DNA of 64,000 bases from Flagellimonas sp. MMG031 (GCF_040112705.1 NZ_CP157804.1:2660001-2724000), one strand, 5' to 3'; shown: positions 20,089 to 29,521, counted from the first letter of the stretch. Notes: generated from the letters alone by a model not told the origin. Numbers and translations are program-made.

Positions 20089-20403
20089 ATGGTAGTAGAA
20101 TTGGATAAAGACAATTTGAGCGAGGTCATTGCCAACAACGAGAACGTAGTGGTACAGTACAGTGCGTCTTGGTGTGGCAATTGCCGAATAATGAAGCCAA
20201 AGTTCAAAAAAGAAGCCACTTTGAACGAGAACGTAACCTTTGTAATGGTCGATGCAGAAAAATTTCCGGAATCCAGAAAACTGGCCAATGTGAACAACTT
20301 GCCCACATTTGCCGCTTTTTCCAAAGGAAGCCTAAAAAATCAGGTGCAGACCAACAAATATGATGTTTTAAAAGACTTGATCCATGAAGTTGCCCATAAT
20401 TAA
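20089..20403 (+). CDS. Thioredoxin-family protein (WCGNC)
   Basis: 104 residues, a single thioredoxin fold. The active site is SWCGNCRIMKP (Cys29 and Cys32), with the conserved cis-Pro in NLPTFAAF. CGNC instead of the usual CGPC implies a somewhat different redox potential. Position in the same transcript as two peroxidases suggests it supplies their electrons (inference). The 3' end overlaps the following DUF6952 gene by 20 bp. Confidence 0.9.
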   Translation: MVVELDKDNLSEVIANNENVVVQYSASWCGNCRIMKPKFKKEATLNENVTFVMVDAEKFPESRKLANVNNLPTFAAFSKGSLKNQVQTNKYDVLKDLIHEVAHN

Positions 20404-20641
20404 GCAATTGGTCAATTTTGCCGAGGAGCATGACGAGGATTATTTGCAGGAAACTGCGGACACCTTGGAGAATGTATGCGAGGTTGCAAGCCTCAAAGAC
20501 GAGGAGTTGGACATGATCGGGGAACTGATCTCCAATTTGTACGGCGCCCTTGAAGTCTCGAACGAGATCAAAAATGGCACTCCCAAAAAAGAAGCCCTTA
20601 ACGGTTTTATGTCCAGGGTTCTCGGCTCCATCGATAAGTAA
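20384..20641 (+). CDS. DUF6952 family small protein
   Basis: 85 residues, acidic and mostly helical (ADTLENVCEVASLKDEELDM, ending in FMSRVLGSIDK), no membrane segment. It overlaps the thioredoxin gene by 20 bp and closes the peroxiredoxin-thioredoxin transcript, which ends in the hairpin at 20670-20704. The order Prx, thioredoxin, DUF6952 is common in Flavobacteriaceae, so a role in thiol redox is likely but unproven. It contains one Cys. Confidence 0.85.
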   Translation: MKLPIIKQLVNFAEEHDEDYLQETADTLENVCEVASLKDEELDMIGELISNLYGALEVSNEIKNGTPKKEALNGFMSRVLGSIDK

Positions 20642-20669
20642 CGGACATTATTGTAAACGTTGAAATAAG

Positions 20670-20704
20670 AACCTTCCCGTAACAGACTTCGGGAAGGTTT
20701 TTTT
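20670..20704 (+). terminator. Rho-independent terminator of the Prx-Trx-DUF6952 transcript
   Basis: Perfect 10-bp arms AACCTTCCCG / CGGGAAGGTT with a 10-nt loop, followed by a T run. A TATTTTTG -7 element for tpx starts at 20707, immediately after it. Confidence 0.88.
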
Positions 20705-20706
20705 AG

Positions 20707-20714
20707 TATTTTTG
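20707..20714 (+). promoter_or_regulatory. -7 element (TATTTTTG) upstream of tpx
   Basis: Full match to TAnnTTTG placed 22 nt before the tpx ATG. No clear TTG -33 element is present because the expected position falls in the terminator, so this promoter may be weak. Confidence 0.4.
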
Positions 20715-20736
20715 ATTCCAAATCAAAACTGCGACT

Positions 20737-21243
20737 ATGGCAACTGTAACATTAAAAGGAAACGAATTGCATACCTTGGGAAACCTTCCCGGTAACGGCA
20801 CCCAAGCACCCAACTTTACATTGGTCAAAAATGACCTGTCTACGGTAGAATTGTCCGACTACAAAGGACAAAAAGTAGTGTTGAACATCTTCCCAAGTAT
20901 CGACACGGGAACCTGTGCCCAATCCGTGCGACAATTCAATCAGGAAGCAGCGGAACTGAGCAATACCAAAGTGCTTTGTATTTCCAAAGACCTGCCTTTT
21001 GCCCAAGCCCGTTTTTGTGGAGCGGAGGGTATCGATAAGGTGGAAACCCTATCTGATTTCAGGGACGGGAACTTTGGAAAATCCTATCAGGTAGAGTTTA
21101 CCGATGGGCCATTGCAAGGACTGTTGTCCCGTTCCGTGGTAGTCGTCAACGAGGCTGGTGAGGTGGTCTACACCGAGCAAGTAGCCGAAACCGTGGACGA
21201 ACCCAATTACAAAGCAGCCTTAGAAGCATTGATGGATGCCTAA
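20737..21243 (+). CDS. tpx: Thiol peroxidase Tpx
   Basis: 168 residues, normal for Tpx. N-terminal MATVTLKGNELHTLGNLP and the catalytic segment NIFPSIDTGTCAQSVRQFN with the peroxidatic Cys; resolving Cys near residue 95 in KVLCISKDLPFAQARFCG. It reduces lipid hydroperoxides and hydrogen peroxide with thioredoxin. The thioredoxin gene just upstream suggests a functional set, though a terminator separates them. The last 8 bp overlap the diacylglycerol kinase gene. Confidence 0.95.
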   Translation: MATVTLKGNELHTLGNLPGNGTQAPNFTLVKNDLSTVELSDYKGQKVVLNIFPSIDTGTCAQSVRQFNQEAAELSNTKVLCISKDLPFAQARFCGAEGIDKVETLSDFRDGNFGKSYQVEFTDGPLQGLLSRSVVVVNEAGEVVYTEQVAETVDEPNYKAALEALMDA

Positions 21244-21601
21244 AGAATCTTTTTTTAAAAACCGTGTAAAAAGCGTAGGATATGCCCTTAAGGGCATGTT
21301 CCTATTGCTGCGGACCGAGTCCAGCATCCAAATTCAATTTGTGATCGCTATTGTGGTTACCGCTTTCGGTTTTTATTTTGAGATTTCCCAAACAGAATGG
21401 ACCATACAATTATTGGCCATAGGCATGGTTATGGGTGTGGAAGGTGTTAATACGGCCGTGGAGAAAATCTGTGATTACATCCAACCCAATCTGGACCCCA
21501 AAATTGGTTTGATAAAAGATATTTCCGCTGGAGCCGTAATGATAGTGTCCATCTTAGCCAGCATTATAGGGTTGATCATCTATATCCCAAAAATCTTTTA
21601 G
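21236..21601 (+). CDS. dgkA: Diacylglycerol/undecaprenol kinase (DgkA family)
   Basis: 121 residues with three membrane helices. The DgkA signature is seen as GVEGVNTAVEKICDYI (canonical E-x-x-N-T-A-x-E), and the second Glu/Asp cluster is DPKIGLIKDISAGAV. Bacterial members phosphorylate diacylglycerol or undecaprenol at the inner membrane to recycle envelope lipids. The ATG overlaps the tpx stop by 8 bp, so translation is probably coupled, and ftsK follows after 62 bp. Confidence 0.92.
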   Translation: MPKESFFKNRVKSVGYALKGMFLLLRTESSIQIQFVIAIVVTAFGFYFEISQTEWTIQLLAIGMVMGVEGVNTAVEKICDYIQPNLDPKIGLIKDISAGAVMIVSILASIIGLIIYIPKIF

Positions 21602-21663
21602 CAAAATCCAACACAAGGAGTAGCAACGTAAATTTGTAACTTAGCCCCGCTTAAACAGAATTG

Positions 21664-24051
21664 ATGGCCAAAAAAAGGACAAAATCAAAAACCAAGAAAA
21701 CTACCTATGCCCCAAAAAAGGTCTCGTTCAAGCTTTCCAAGCAGAACAAGATCATCTTTGGTAGTCTTTTGATCGTTCTGAGCATTGCGCTTTTCTTCTC
21801 TTTCATGTCGTTTTATTTTACTTGGCAGGAAGACCAAAGCATGTTGTCCCAATTTGCTGACCGCAATGCCCAAGCAAGTAACCTATTGAATAAATTCGGG
21901 GCCAATGTAAGCCACTTTTTTATGTACAAGGGCTTTGGTCTGGCTTCATTCGTGTTTCCTTTTTTGTTGGCTGTAACTGGACTTTATTTGTTTCTGGGAC
22001 TGGAGCTTAAAGGTTTGATATCCAAATGGATTTGGGGATTGGTAGGCGTTATTTGGGGATCGATTGCCCTAGGGTTCTTTGCCGCTGACTTTCCTTTGTT
22101 GGGCGGTCTTGTGGGTTACGAAATGAATGATTTTCTTCAAGATTATACCGGTAAAATTGGGGTCTTCCTGATCTTGCTTTTTATGTTGATGGTAATTTTG
22201 GTGCGCCTGTTCAATTTTACCCCCGAAGGTTTTGCCAACTTCTTCCGCAGACAAAAACGACAGATTACATCGGAACTCAGTGACGGGGACACTTCAAATA
22301 TAACCGCAGCACCCTCCGCGGATGATGAGGATAACATAGTGCTGACCACAGAAGAAACGGCACCGGAAAAAATAGATACGTATACCCATAAGAAAGATAT
22401 ACCACCTTTGGATGAAGCTGGGCTCGACGTGAATATTCCCGAAGAGGAAGAATCGGACATCGACCTAAAAGTGGAGACAACCCCGGTTGAGGAAGAGGAA
22501 GAAACCGACGCCAAAGCGGCCAAATTGGTAGAGGATTTTGGTGAATTCGACCCCAAACTGGAGCTGGGCAACTACAAGTTTCCCCAACTGGACCTCTTGG
22601 ACGCACACGGTGCATCGGGCGGCATCACCATCAACCAGGAAGAACTGGAAGAAAACAAGAATCGTATTGTCAGCACCCTCAAAAATTACAAGATCGGGAT
22701 TGCACAGATCAAGGCGACCATTGGACCCACGGTCACACTTTATGAGATTGTTCCTGAAGCTGGTATCCGGATTTCCAAGATCAAAAACTTGGAGGATGAT
22801 ATCGCGCTTTCCCTAGCGGCCTTGGGAATCCGTATCATAGCTCCCATTCCCGGAAAGGGAACCGTGGGTATCGAAGTGCCCAACAAGAACGCAACCGTTG
22901 TTTCCATGCGTTCGGTTATCGCATCCAATAAGTTCCAAAAGGCCGAAATGGAACTGCCCATCGCCTTTGGAAAAACCATCAGCAACGAAACCTTTGTAGT
23001 GGACTTGGCGAAAATGCCCCACTTGCTCATGGCCGGTGCCACCGGACAAGGTAAATCTGTGGGATTGAATGCTGTGATTACCTCCTTGCTCTATAAAAAG
23101 CATCCGGCAGAGGTGAAATTTATCTTTGTCGACCCCAAAAAGGTAGAGTTGACGCTTTACAACAAAATTGAACGTCACTTTTTGGCCAAGTTGCCCGATT
23201 CCGATGAGGCCATCATTACGGACAACACCAAAGTGATCAACACCTTGAACTCGCTCTGTATCGAAATGGACAACCGGTACGAGTTGCTCAAAACCGCCAT
23301 GGTTAGAAACATCAAGGAATATAACGCCAAATTTAAGGCCAGAAAGCTCAACCCGAACGATGGGCACAAGTTCCTCCCCTACATTGTACTGGTGATAGAT
23401 GAGTTTGCAGATTTGATCATGACCGCGGGCAAGGAAGTCGAAACCCCCATTGCCCGATTGGCGCAATTGGCACGTGCCATCGGTATTCACTTGATCATTG
23501 CTACGCAAAGGCCATCCGTAAATGTTATTACGGGAATCATAAAGGCCAACTTCCCAGCTAGAATTGCGTTTCGGGTGACTTCAAAAATAGATTCCAGAAC
23601 CATCCTGGATGCCCAAGGTGCGGACCAGCTCATCGGTCGCGGGGATATGCTGTACACCCAAGGCAATGACGTAACCAGGCTTCAATGCGCCTTCGTGGAT
23701 ACCCCAGAAGTAGCCAAGATTACCGACTATATTGGGTCGCAACGGGCCTACCCCGAAGCGCACCTACTGCCAGAATATGTAGGCGAAGAATCTGGCACAA
23801 GTCTTGATAATGATATTGAGGACAGGGATGCCATGTTCCGAGAAGCTGCCGAGGTTATCGTGACCGCACAGCAAGGTTCGGCCTCCCTCATCCAGCGAAA
23901 ACTGAAATTGGGGTACAACAGGGCCGGTAGGATTATCGATCAACTGGAAGCTGCAGGTATTGTAGGGCCTTTTGAAGGCAGCAAGGCACGGCAAGTGTTG
24001 GTTCCCGACATGTACTCCTTGGAACAATTATTGGAAAATGAAGCAAAGTAA
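21664..24051 (+). CDS. ftsK: FtsK/SpoIIIE-type DNA translocase
   Basis: 795 residues from the ATG at 21664; a TTG immediately before it is less likely. A basic N-terminal tail, four membrane helices (about 35-195), an acidic linker (210-300), then the motor: Walker A GATGQGKS, Walker B VLVIDEFADLIM, TQRPSVNVITG, and a C-terminal gamma winged helix (RKLKLGYNRAGRIIDQLEAAGIVG). It anchors at the septum and pumps DNA toward KOPS-like sites for chromosome dimer resolution. The lolA-like gene starts 5 bp after the stop. Confidence 0.96.
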   Translation: MAKKRTKSKTKKTTYAPKKVSFKLSKQNKIIFGSLLIVLSIALFFSFMSFYFTWQEDQSMLSQFADRNAQASNLLNKFGANVSHFFMYKGFGLASFVFPFLLAVTGLYLFLGLELKGLISKWIWGLVGVIWGSIALGFFAADFPLLGGLVGYEMNDFLQDYTGKIGVFLILLFMLMVILVRLFNFTPEGFANFFRRQKRQITSELSDGDTSNITAAPSADDEDNIVLTTEETAPEKIDTYTHKKDIPPLDEAGLDVNIPEEEESDIDLKVETTPVEEEEETDAKAAKLVEDFGEFDPKLELGNYKFPQLDLLDAHGASGGITINQEELEENKNRIVSTLKNYKIGIAQIKATIGPTVTLYEIVPEAGIRISKIKNLEDDIALSLAALGIRIIAPIPGKGTVGIEVPNKNATVVSMRSVIASNKFQKAEMELPIAFGKTISNETFVVDLAKMPHLLMAGATGQGKSVGLNAVITSLLYKKHPAEVKFIFVDPKKVELTLYNKIERHFLAKLPDSDEAIITDNTKVINTLNSLCIEMDNRYELLKTAMVRNIKEYNAKFKARKLNPNDGHKFLPYIVLVIDEFADLIMTAGKEVETPIARLAQLARAIGIHLIIATQRPSVNVITGIIKANFPARIAFRVTSKIDSRTILDAQGADQLIGRGDMLYTQGNDVTRLQCAFVDTPEVAKITDYIGSQRAYPEAHLLPEYVGEESGTSLDNDIEDRDAMFREAAEVIVTAQQGSASLIQRKLKLGYNRAGRIIDQLEAAGIVGPFEGSKARQVLVPDMYSLEQLLENEAK

Positions 24052-24055
24052 CATC

Positions 24056-24703
24056 ATGAAGAAAAAAAACATCCTATTTGTAGCCTTGTTTACCGTTGGA
24101 ATCCTTTCCTACGGACAAAATTCGGACAAGGCAAAGGCACTGTTGGACGAAGTGTACAACAAAGTGCAGAGCTACGATAATATTTATATTGACTTTCAGT
24201 CTGTTTTGGAGAATACGGAAGCCGATCTAAAGCAAGAAACCAACGGAAACGTTACCCTTCAGGGTGAAAAATATCTGCTGAACTATTTTGGGGCCAAGCA
24301 ATTGTATGATGGCAACAAAGTGTACACAGTGGTTCCCGAAAATGAGGAAGTCACCATTGAGGACGTGAACGAGGACAACGATACGGTGAGTCCTTCCAAA
24401 ATGCTGACCTTTTACAAAACAGGCCATAATTACCAATGGGATATTCTACAAAATGTGGGAGGCAGAAAAATCCAGTATGTCAAGCTGATTCCCATTGATT
24501 CCAATACGGAGATCAAATCAATACTTTTGGGTATAGATGCACAGACCAAGCACATCTACAAACTGATCCAAACCGGAAACAATGGTACCAAAACCACCAT
24601 TACCGTTAATTCTTTCAAAACCAATCAGCCCATATCGAGCACACTCTTTACCTTTGATGAGCAAAAATACGAGGACAAAGGGTACTACATCATAAGAAAT
24701 TAA
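24056..24703 (+). CDS. LolA-like outer-membrane lipoprotein carrier protein
   Basis: Called from the ATG at 24056 (215 residues), which gives a clean signal peptide (MKKKNILFVALFTVGILSYG); an upstream ATG at 24038 would overlap ftsK and add six residues. The body matches LolA-like periplasmic proteins: KVQSYDNIYIDFQSVLEN, GNVTLQGEKYLLNYFG and SPSKMLTFYKTG. LolA shuttles lipoproteins from the inner to the outer membrane. The ftsK, lolA, lptF/G order here is characteristic of Bacteroidota and supports an envelope-biogenesis role. Confidence 0.88.
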   Translation: MKKKNILFVALFTVGILSYGQNSDKAKALLDEVYNKVQSYDNIYIDFQSVLENTEADLKQETNGNVTLQGEKYLLNYFGAKQLYDGNKVYTVVPENEEVTIEDVNEDNDTVSPSKMLTFYKTGHNYQWDILQNVGGRKIQYVKLIPIDSNTEIKSILLGIDAQTKHIYKLIQTGNNGTKTTITVNSFKTNQPISSTLFTFDEQKYEDKGYYIIRN

Positions 24704-24706
24704 GCA

Positions 24707-26194
24707 TTGAAAATACTTGACCAGTATATACTAAGAAGATTTCTATACAACTTCTTCAGTTCCTTTTTCATCCTGATCGTCATATTCATTTTTCAAGGGA
24801 TATGGCTGTTCATCGATGACTTGGCTGGAAAGGGGCTGGGCATGGTAATCATTGGCAAGTTTATTTTCTATTTTATTCCCACTTTGGTCGACAAGGTGCT
24901 GCCCCTTACGGTACTCCTGTCCTCCATCCTTACCTTTGGTACTTTCGCGGAAAACTATGAGTTTGCGGCCATGAAAGCATCAGGTATATCCCTGCAACGA
25001 GGGATGCGGAGCTTGATTGTTTTTGTGCTCTTTCTTGGATTGGTGACCTTCTTTTTTGCCAATGATGTAATTCCAAAATCGGAACAAAAAATGTTCAACC
25101 TGAGGCGGAATATTGCCAAAGTAAAGCCTGCAGCCGCCATTACGGAGGGTGTTTTCAGTGATTTTGAAGGAACTGCCCAAGGAATGAACATAAAAGTGGA
25201 CAGAAAATATGGCGAGCAGGACCGCTTTCTGGACAATGTCATCATCCATAAAAAAACAAACCAAAACATCAACAATACCGTCATTAAGGCAAAAACAGGT
25301 GAGTTGATCAGTAGTGAGGAGTCCGACATTATCCAATTGGTGCTCAAAGATGGCAATTACTACGAAGAGGTGATTCCGCAAAAGGCAGCGGAACGGCGAA
25401 AGCATCCATTTGCCAAGTCCAATTTTGACACCTACACCATCAATATCGACATTTCTGAATTGAACGATCAGGATTTGGAAGAAGACCAAAACATCACCAC
25501 CAACAAAATGAAAAATGTGGGGCGCCTTATCAAGGATATTGACTCCCTTCGGGAAAACAATCTCGAAAAAGTGACGGCCTTCTCCAAAAACGTGGTCAAC
25601 CGCATGGGAGCCTTCCCCGTGGAACCCAAAGTAGATTCCTTGGAACTTATTGTCCCAGAAAAGAAAACAGAGATTCAACAAGATACCATCCGCGACATTG
25701 ATGTGTTTATTTCAAGTTTGCAACAATGGGAACAACTGCAGGTAGTTAAAAAAGCGCAGAACGAAGTGACCAGCATTCTGAGTACGGTAAACGCCAAAAA
25801 GGATGAGTTGCAAAGCCGTTATAAATTTTACAACAGCCATATTTTATCGCTGCATCAAAAGTATGCGCTTGCACTTTCCTGCATTATCCTGTTTTTTGTG
25901 GGTGCACCATTGGGGGCCATCATCCGTAAAGGAGGACTTGGACTGCCCATGGTAGTGGCCATTATCCTATTCTTGGCCTATTATTTTATTGGGGTGTTTG
26001 CCGGCAACTACGCCAAGGAAGGCAATATTCACCCAGCGATAGGCGCTTGGCTGCCCACCATGATTATGTTACCACTGGGCATATCGCTTACCCGACGCGC
26101 AACCGCAGATAAAGGATTGATAGGCTTTGGTCATTTTATCGACCGTATTAAAGCATTGTTTAAAAGGAAAAATAAAGAAGCAGAGGACGAATGA
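24707..26194 (+). CDS. LptF/LptG family (YjgP/YjgQ) permease
   Basis: 495 residues starting at TTG (24707), 3 bp after the previous stop; the encoded MKILDQYILRRFLYNFF is the standard family N-terminus, so the TTG start is accepted. Six membrane helices: three near the N-terminus and three after about residue 385, separated by a long periplasmic beta-jellyroll domain. LptF and LptG form the membrane part of the ABC exporter that extracts lipopolysaccharide for transport to the outer membrane. Which of the two this is cannot be told. Overlaps ribB by 4 bp. Confidence 0.93.
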   Translation: MKILDQYILRRFLYNFFSSFFILIVIFIFQGIWLFIDDLAGKGLGMVIIGKFIFYFIPTLVDKVLPLTVLLSSILTFGTFAENYEFAAMKASGISLQRGMRSLIVFVLFLGLVTFFFANDVIPKSEQKMFNLRRNIAKVKPAAAITEGVFSDFEGTAQGMNIKVDRKYGEQDRFLDNVIIHKKTNQNINNTVIKAKTGELISSEESDIIQLVLKDGNYYEEVIPQKAAERRKHPFAKSNFDTYTINIDISELNDQDLEEDQNITTNKMKNVGRLIKDIDSLRENNLEKVTAFSKNVVNRMGAFPVEPKVDSLELIVPEKKTEIQQDTIRDIDVFISSLQQWEQLQVVKKAQNEVTSILSTVNAKKDELQSRYKFYNSHILSLHQKYALALSCIILFFVGAPLGAIIRKGGLGLPMVVAIILFLAYYFIGVFAGNYAKEGNIHPAIGAWLPTMIMLPLGISLTRRATADKGLIGFGHFIDRIKALFKRKNKEAEDE

Positions 26195-27330
26195 TCTCCA
26201 ACGAAAACAACATACAACTGAACACCATTGAAGAAGCCATTGCCGACATTAGGCGAGGCAAAGTGATTATTGTGGTGGATGATGAAAACCGGGAGAACGA
26301 AGGTGATTTTTTGGCCGCTGCCGAACTGATTACACCTGAAACCATCAATTTTATGGCCACCCATGGCCGTGGACTCATCTGCACTCCCCTAACCGAGGGC
26401 CGTTGCAAAGATTTGGGACTACATAAAATGGTGAGCCATAATACGGACCCGCTGGAAACCGCCTTTACTGTGTCGGTAGATTTGCGCGGCAATGGGGTTA
26501 CCACGGGCATTTCTGCCGGTGATAGGGCCAAAACCGTGATTGCGCTCACTGACCCCTCGACCAAACCGCATGAATTGGCCCGACCTGGGCACATATTTCC
26601 CTTGATTGCCAAGGAAGGTGGAGTGCTCCGCCGAACGGGACACACGGAGGCTGCCATTGATTTTGCTCGTTTGGCCGGACTGCAACCCGCGGGAGTGATC
26701 GTGGAAATTATGAACGAGGATGGTTCCATGGCGCGTTTGCCCCAGTTGATGGAGGTGGCCAAAAAGTTCGACCTTAAGATCGTGTCCATCGAGGATTTGA
26801 TTGCCTACCGCATGGAGCACGATAGCCTGATAGAACTCAAGGAAGCCTTTACCATCAATACCCGATTTGGTGAATTTCGGCTCAGGGCGTATCAACAGAC
26901 CACAAACGACCAAGTCCATATCGCGCTGCTGAAAGGCAAATGGAGAAGTGGTGAGCCTGTGCTGACCCGTATCAATTCTACTTTGGTGAACAACGATATG
27001 CTGGGCACTTTGACCAATAATCCTGATGAAGCATTGCAACGGATGTTCGATGCGCTGAACAAGGAGGAGAAAAGTGCGATGATTTTTATAAGTCAAGAAA
27101 ATCAATCCATGAACTTATTGAGCCGATTGTCCGAGTTTAAAAAACTGCAGGGCGACGGGGTTACCAAGGCACCTAAAGTGGAAATGGACAACAAGGATTT
27201 TGGTATCGGCGCACAGATTTTGCACGACATCAATATTTCCAAAATACGCTTGCTCACCAATTCTGCACAAACCCGACGTGTAGGCATGGTAGGCTATGGC
27301 TTGGAAATCGTGGAGTACGTAAAGTATTGA
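26191..27330 (+). CDS. ribB: 3,4-dihydroxy-2-butanone-4-phosphate synthase with degenerate GTP-cyclohydrolase-II-like domain
   Basis: 379 residues. Residues 1-205 are a complete RibB domain: VDDENRENEGDFLAAAE, the THGRGLICTPL loop and HTEAAIDFARLAG, which converts ribulose 5-phosphate to the four-carbon unit of riboflavin. The C-terminal ~170 residues align with GTP cyclohydrolase II (TRFGEFRLRAYQ, HIALLKG), but where the active family has the RxHSExxTGD and zinc Cys motifs this protein reads TRINSTLVNNDMLGT, with no Cys. The second activity is therefore probably lost, and a separate ribA is expected elsewhere. Confidence 0.92.
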   Translation: MISNENNIQLNTIEEAIADIRRGKVIIVVDDENRENEGDFLAAAELITPETINFMATHGRGLICTPLTEGRCKDLGLHKMVSHNTDPLETAFTVSVDLRGNGVTTGISAGDRAKTVIALTDPSTKPHELARPGHIFPLIAKEGGVLRRTGHTEAAIDFARLAGLQPAGVIVEIMNEDGSMARLPQLMEVAKKFDLKIVSIEDLIAYRMEHDSLIELKEAFTINTRFGEFRLRAYQQTTNDQVHIALLKGKWRSGEPVLTRINSTLVNNDMLGTLTNNPDEALQRMFDALNKEEKSAMIFISQENQSMNLLSRLSEFKKLQGDGVTKAPKVEMDNKDFGIGAQILHDINISKIRLLTNSAQTRRVGMVGYGLEIVEYVKY

Positions 27331-27378
27331 TTCAACGGTTCAACATCACGAAGCTAGCTGCGATTGACAGCAGACCAC

Positions 27379-28572
27379 TTATAATGCTGCCTTGATGGCA
27401 TCGACCATTTGCTTGGCACGTATTTTAACCTCTTCTTCGTTCCATCCCAGTTTGATCAAACACGAAATATTTCGGGACATCCATTGGTCGGATTCGGAAA
27501 AATCAGCTTTGCCGTAATCGGGCAAGGATTCTACTACATCTTTGGGCAATTTGCCCAGCGACCTCCTATCGGTTAGGTGTTCCCATTTTCTGTAGTAGTG
27601 CCAATTATTGTCGAACCAATAAAAACAGCCGTCCACTCCAGCTTCAATCAGTTCTTGGTGTGCTATTTGTGCCAATTCCCCCGAGGGCATAAAAAAGTTG
27701 AGAAAGGAGTAGTTCTCCTCTCCCCCTTCGGGCAGGGTTCTAAACACGACTTCTGGAATCTGGGACAGGGCTTCCCGCAATAGGGTATAATTCCGTTTTT
27801 GTTTGGCCAAAAAATCATCCAAACGCGCCAATTGGGCCACCCCTACGGCTGCATTCATCTCGGAAATACGAAAGTTGTACCCTAAAAACGGATGTTCCTC
27901 CGCCCCCCTATTGTTTCCGATGTGGTCATGACCATGATCGGAGTATTTGTGGGCATTTTCATAATACGCCTTATTGTTGGTAATTAACGCCCCGCCTTCT
28001 CCACAGGTAATCGTTTTTACATAATCGAAGGAGAAACAACCCAAATCGCCGATACTGCCCAAGGGCTTTCCGTGGTAGGTCCCTCCGATGGCCTGACAGG
28101 CATCTTCGAGCAACAAAAGATCGTTGGCCTCGCAAATGGCCTTCAACGCATTTAAATCTGCCATGGAGCCGCACATGTGCACGGGCATCACCACTTTGGT
28201 TTTTGGAGTGATGGCTTTCTCGACCGCTTCGGGTTTCAGGGTTAGGGTGTCATCAATATCGACCAGTACCGGAACAGCTCCCAGGGCCAAAATGGACTCG
28301 AAACTGGCCACAAAGGTAAAGGTGGGCATGATCACTTCATCCCCAGCACCAATACCAGCACTGGCCAAGGCCACGGTAAGAGCCGCAGTTCCACTGCTCA
28401 CGGCATGGGCATATTGGGTCTGCATGCGTTTTGCCAAACCTTGTTCGAGTTCCAAGGCCTTCCAATGTCCGTTGCGCATGGCATCAAAACCGTAGCGCAT
28501 CAGCACTCCGGAATCCAATACGTTTTGCACTTCCATTCTTTCCTTATCCCCAAAAAGTTCAAATCCTGGCAT
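27379..28572 (-). CDS. DegT/DnrJ/EryC1/StrS-family PLP aminotransferase
   Basis: 397 residues. Typical features: AVSSGTAALTVALASAGIGAG, EVIMPTFTFVASFESILALG, LEDACQAIGGTYHGKPLGSIG, and the PLP lysine in SFDYVKTITCGEGGALITN. GYNFRISEMNAAVGVAQL follows. The family transaminates keto-sugars for surface polysaccharides or aminated secondary metabolites. No sugar-nucleotide genes flank it, so the substrate is unknown. Convergent with ribB; shares the minus strand with the TauE/SafE gene 16 bp upstream. Confidence 0.88.
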   Translation of the reverse strand: MPGFELFGDKERMEVQNVLDSGVLMRYGFDAMRNGHWKALELEQGLAKRMQTQYAHAVSSGTAALTVALASAGIGAGDEVIMPTFTFVASFESILALGAVPVLVDIDDTLTLKPEAVEKAITPKTKVVMPVHMCGSMADLNALKAICEANDLLLLEDACQAIGGTYHGKPLGSIGDLGCFSFDYVKTITCGEGGALITNNKAYYENAHKYSDHGHDHIGNNRGAEEHPFLGYNFRISEMNAAVGVAQLARLDDFLAKQKRNYTLLREALSQIPEVVFRTLPEGGEENYSFLNFFMPSGELAQIAHQELIEAGVDGCFYWFDNNWHYYRKWEHLTDRRSLGKLPKDVVESLPDYGKADFSESDQWMSRNISCLIKLGWNEEEVKIRAKQMVDAIKAAL

Positions 28573-28588
28573 ATATCAATTTAAATTT

Positions 28589-29341
28589 TTAAAAAAACCA
28601 TAGTTTGATGGCCATTGCCACTACGGCCACGACCAAAAATGTTTTGATGAACCCATCCCCCTTTTTTACGGAGAACCTACTGGCGAACCATGCGCCTGAC
28701 CCATTCCCGATGGCAAGGATAAAGCCTAATTTCCAGTCTATCTTATCGTTGAACGCAAAAACGGCCAAAGCTGCCAGCATATATACAAATACGACCGCGA
28801 CTTTGGTAGCGTTGGACCGAACTAGGTTCATTCGATTAAAGTAATGCAAAAAAAGCATCATTAAAAATCCTAGTCCTGCATTGATGAATCCCCCATAAAT
28901 CCCGAAAAAGAAAAAAACGATCAAAGCAACCCACAGGTATTTGCCCGTAAGTCGTTCTTGCATCTCCTCCAACCGCATCTTTGGCTTGAAAATAATAATC
29001 AGCACCACGGCAATCATAACGATGGCCAAAATCCGATTAAAGGTTTCCCCATCAATATCAACAGCAATATAGGCTCCGATTATAGATCCTAAAAAGGCCG
29101 CAATACCCAAGTACAGATTGAACGGAAAGGTGGAAACACCCTTGCTGCGGAAACCGGCCGTTCCCAAAGCGGTCTGGACTACAATGGCCACCCGGTTGGT
29201 TCCGTTGGCCACAGCCGGTGGCAAACCCAAAAAGATGAGCGTGGGCAAGGAAAGTAAGGAACCGCCCCCCGCCACGGTGTTGATAAACCCTACTGCAAAA
29301 CCTACAGCAATCAATAGCAAATAGTGGTACCATTCGAGCAT
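28589..29341 (-). CDS. TauE/SafE family sulfite/organosulfur permease, copy 1
   Basis: 250 residues with about eight membrane helices. The N-terminal signature GFAVGFINTVAGGGSLLSLP and the repeated half VFFFFGIYGGFINAGLGFLM are diagnostic. The family exports sulfite, sulfoacetate or related anions. It directly precedes the DegT aminotransferase, but no functional link is evident. A second, divergent family member lies at 46391-47149 at the end of the molybdenum-cofactor operon. Confidence 0.88.
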   Translation of the reverse strand: MLEWYHYLLLIAVGFAVGFINTVAGGGSLLSLPTLIFLGLPPAVANGTNRVAIVVQTALGTAGFRSKGVSTFPFNLYLGIAAFLGSIIGAYIAVDIDGETFNRILAIVMIAVVLIIIFKPKMRLEEMQERLTGKYLWVALIVFFFFGIYGGFINAGLGFLMMLFLHYFNRMNLVRSNATKVAVVFVYMLAALAVFAFNDKIDWKLGFILAIGNGSGAWFASRFSVKKGDGFIKTFLVVAVVAMAIKLWFF

Positions 29342-29521
29342 AGTGGCAAAGGTATGACCATTGTTTTGATCGGCCTTAATGGTTTCAACATCTTTTAAAG
29401 GATCCGCACACCTTTTGCTTCTCCAGATGTTGCTGAAATTATTGATTTATCAAAATACGGCCTTTAAAAATGCGATTATGTTAATTTTCACTACTTTAGA
29501 GTAACCTTAAAATTCAAAATC

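Noticed and set aside
22143..22571. Long Ser-rich antisense frame within ftsK
   Set aside because: Shadow of the acidic FtsK linker; Ser-rich runs arise from Glu/Asp codons read in reverse.
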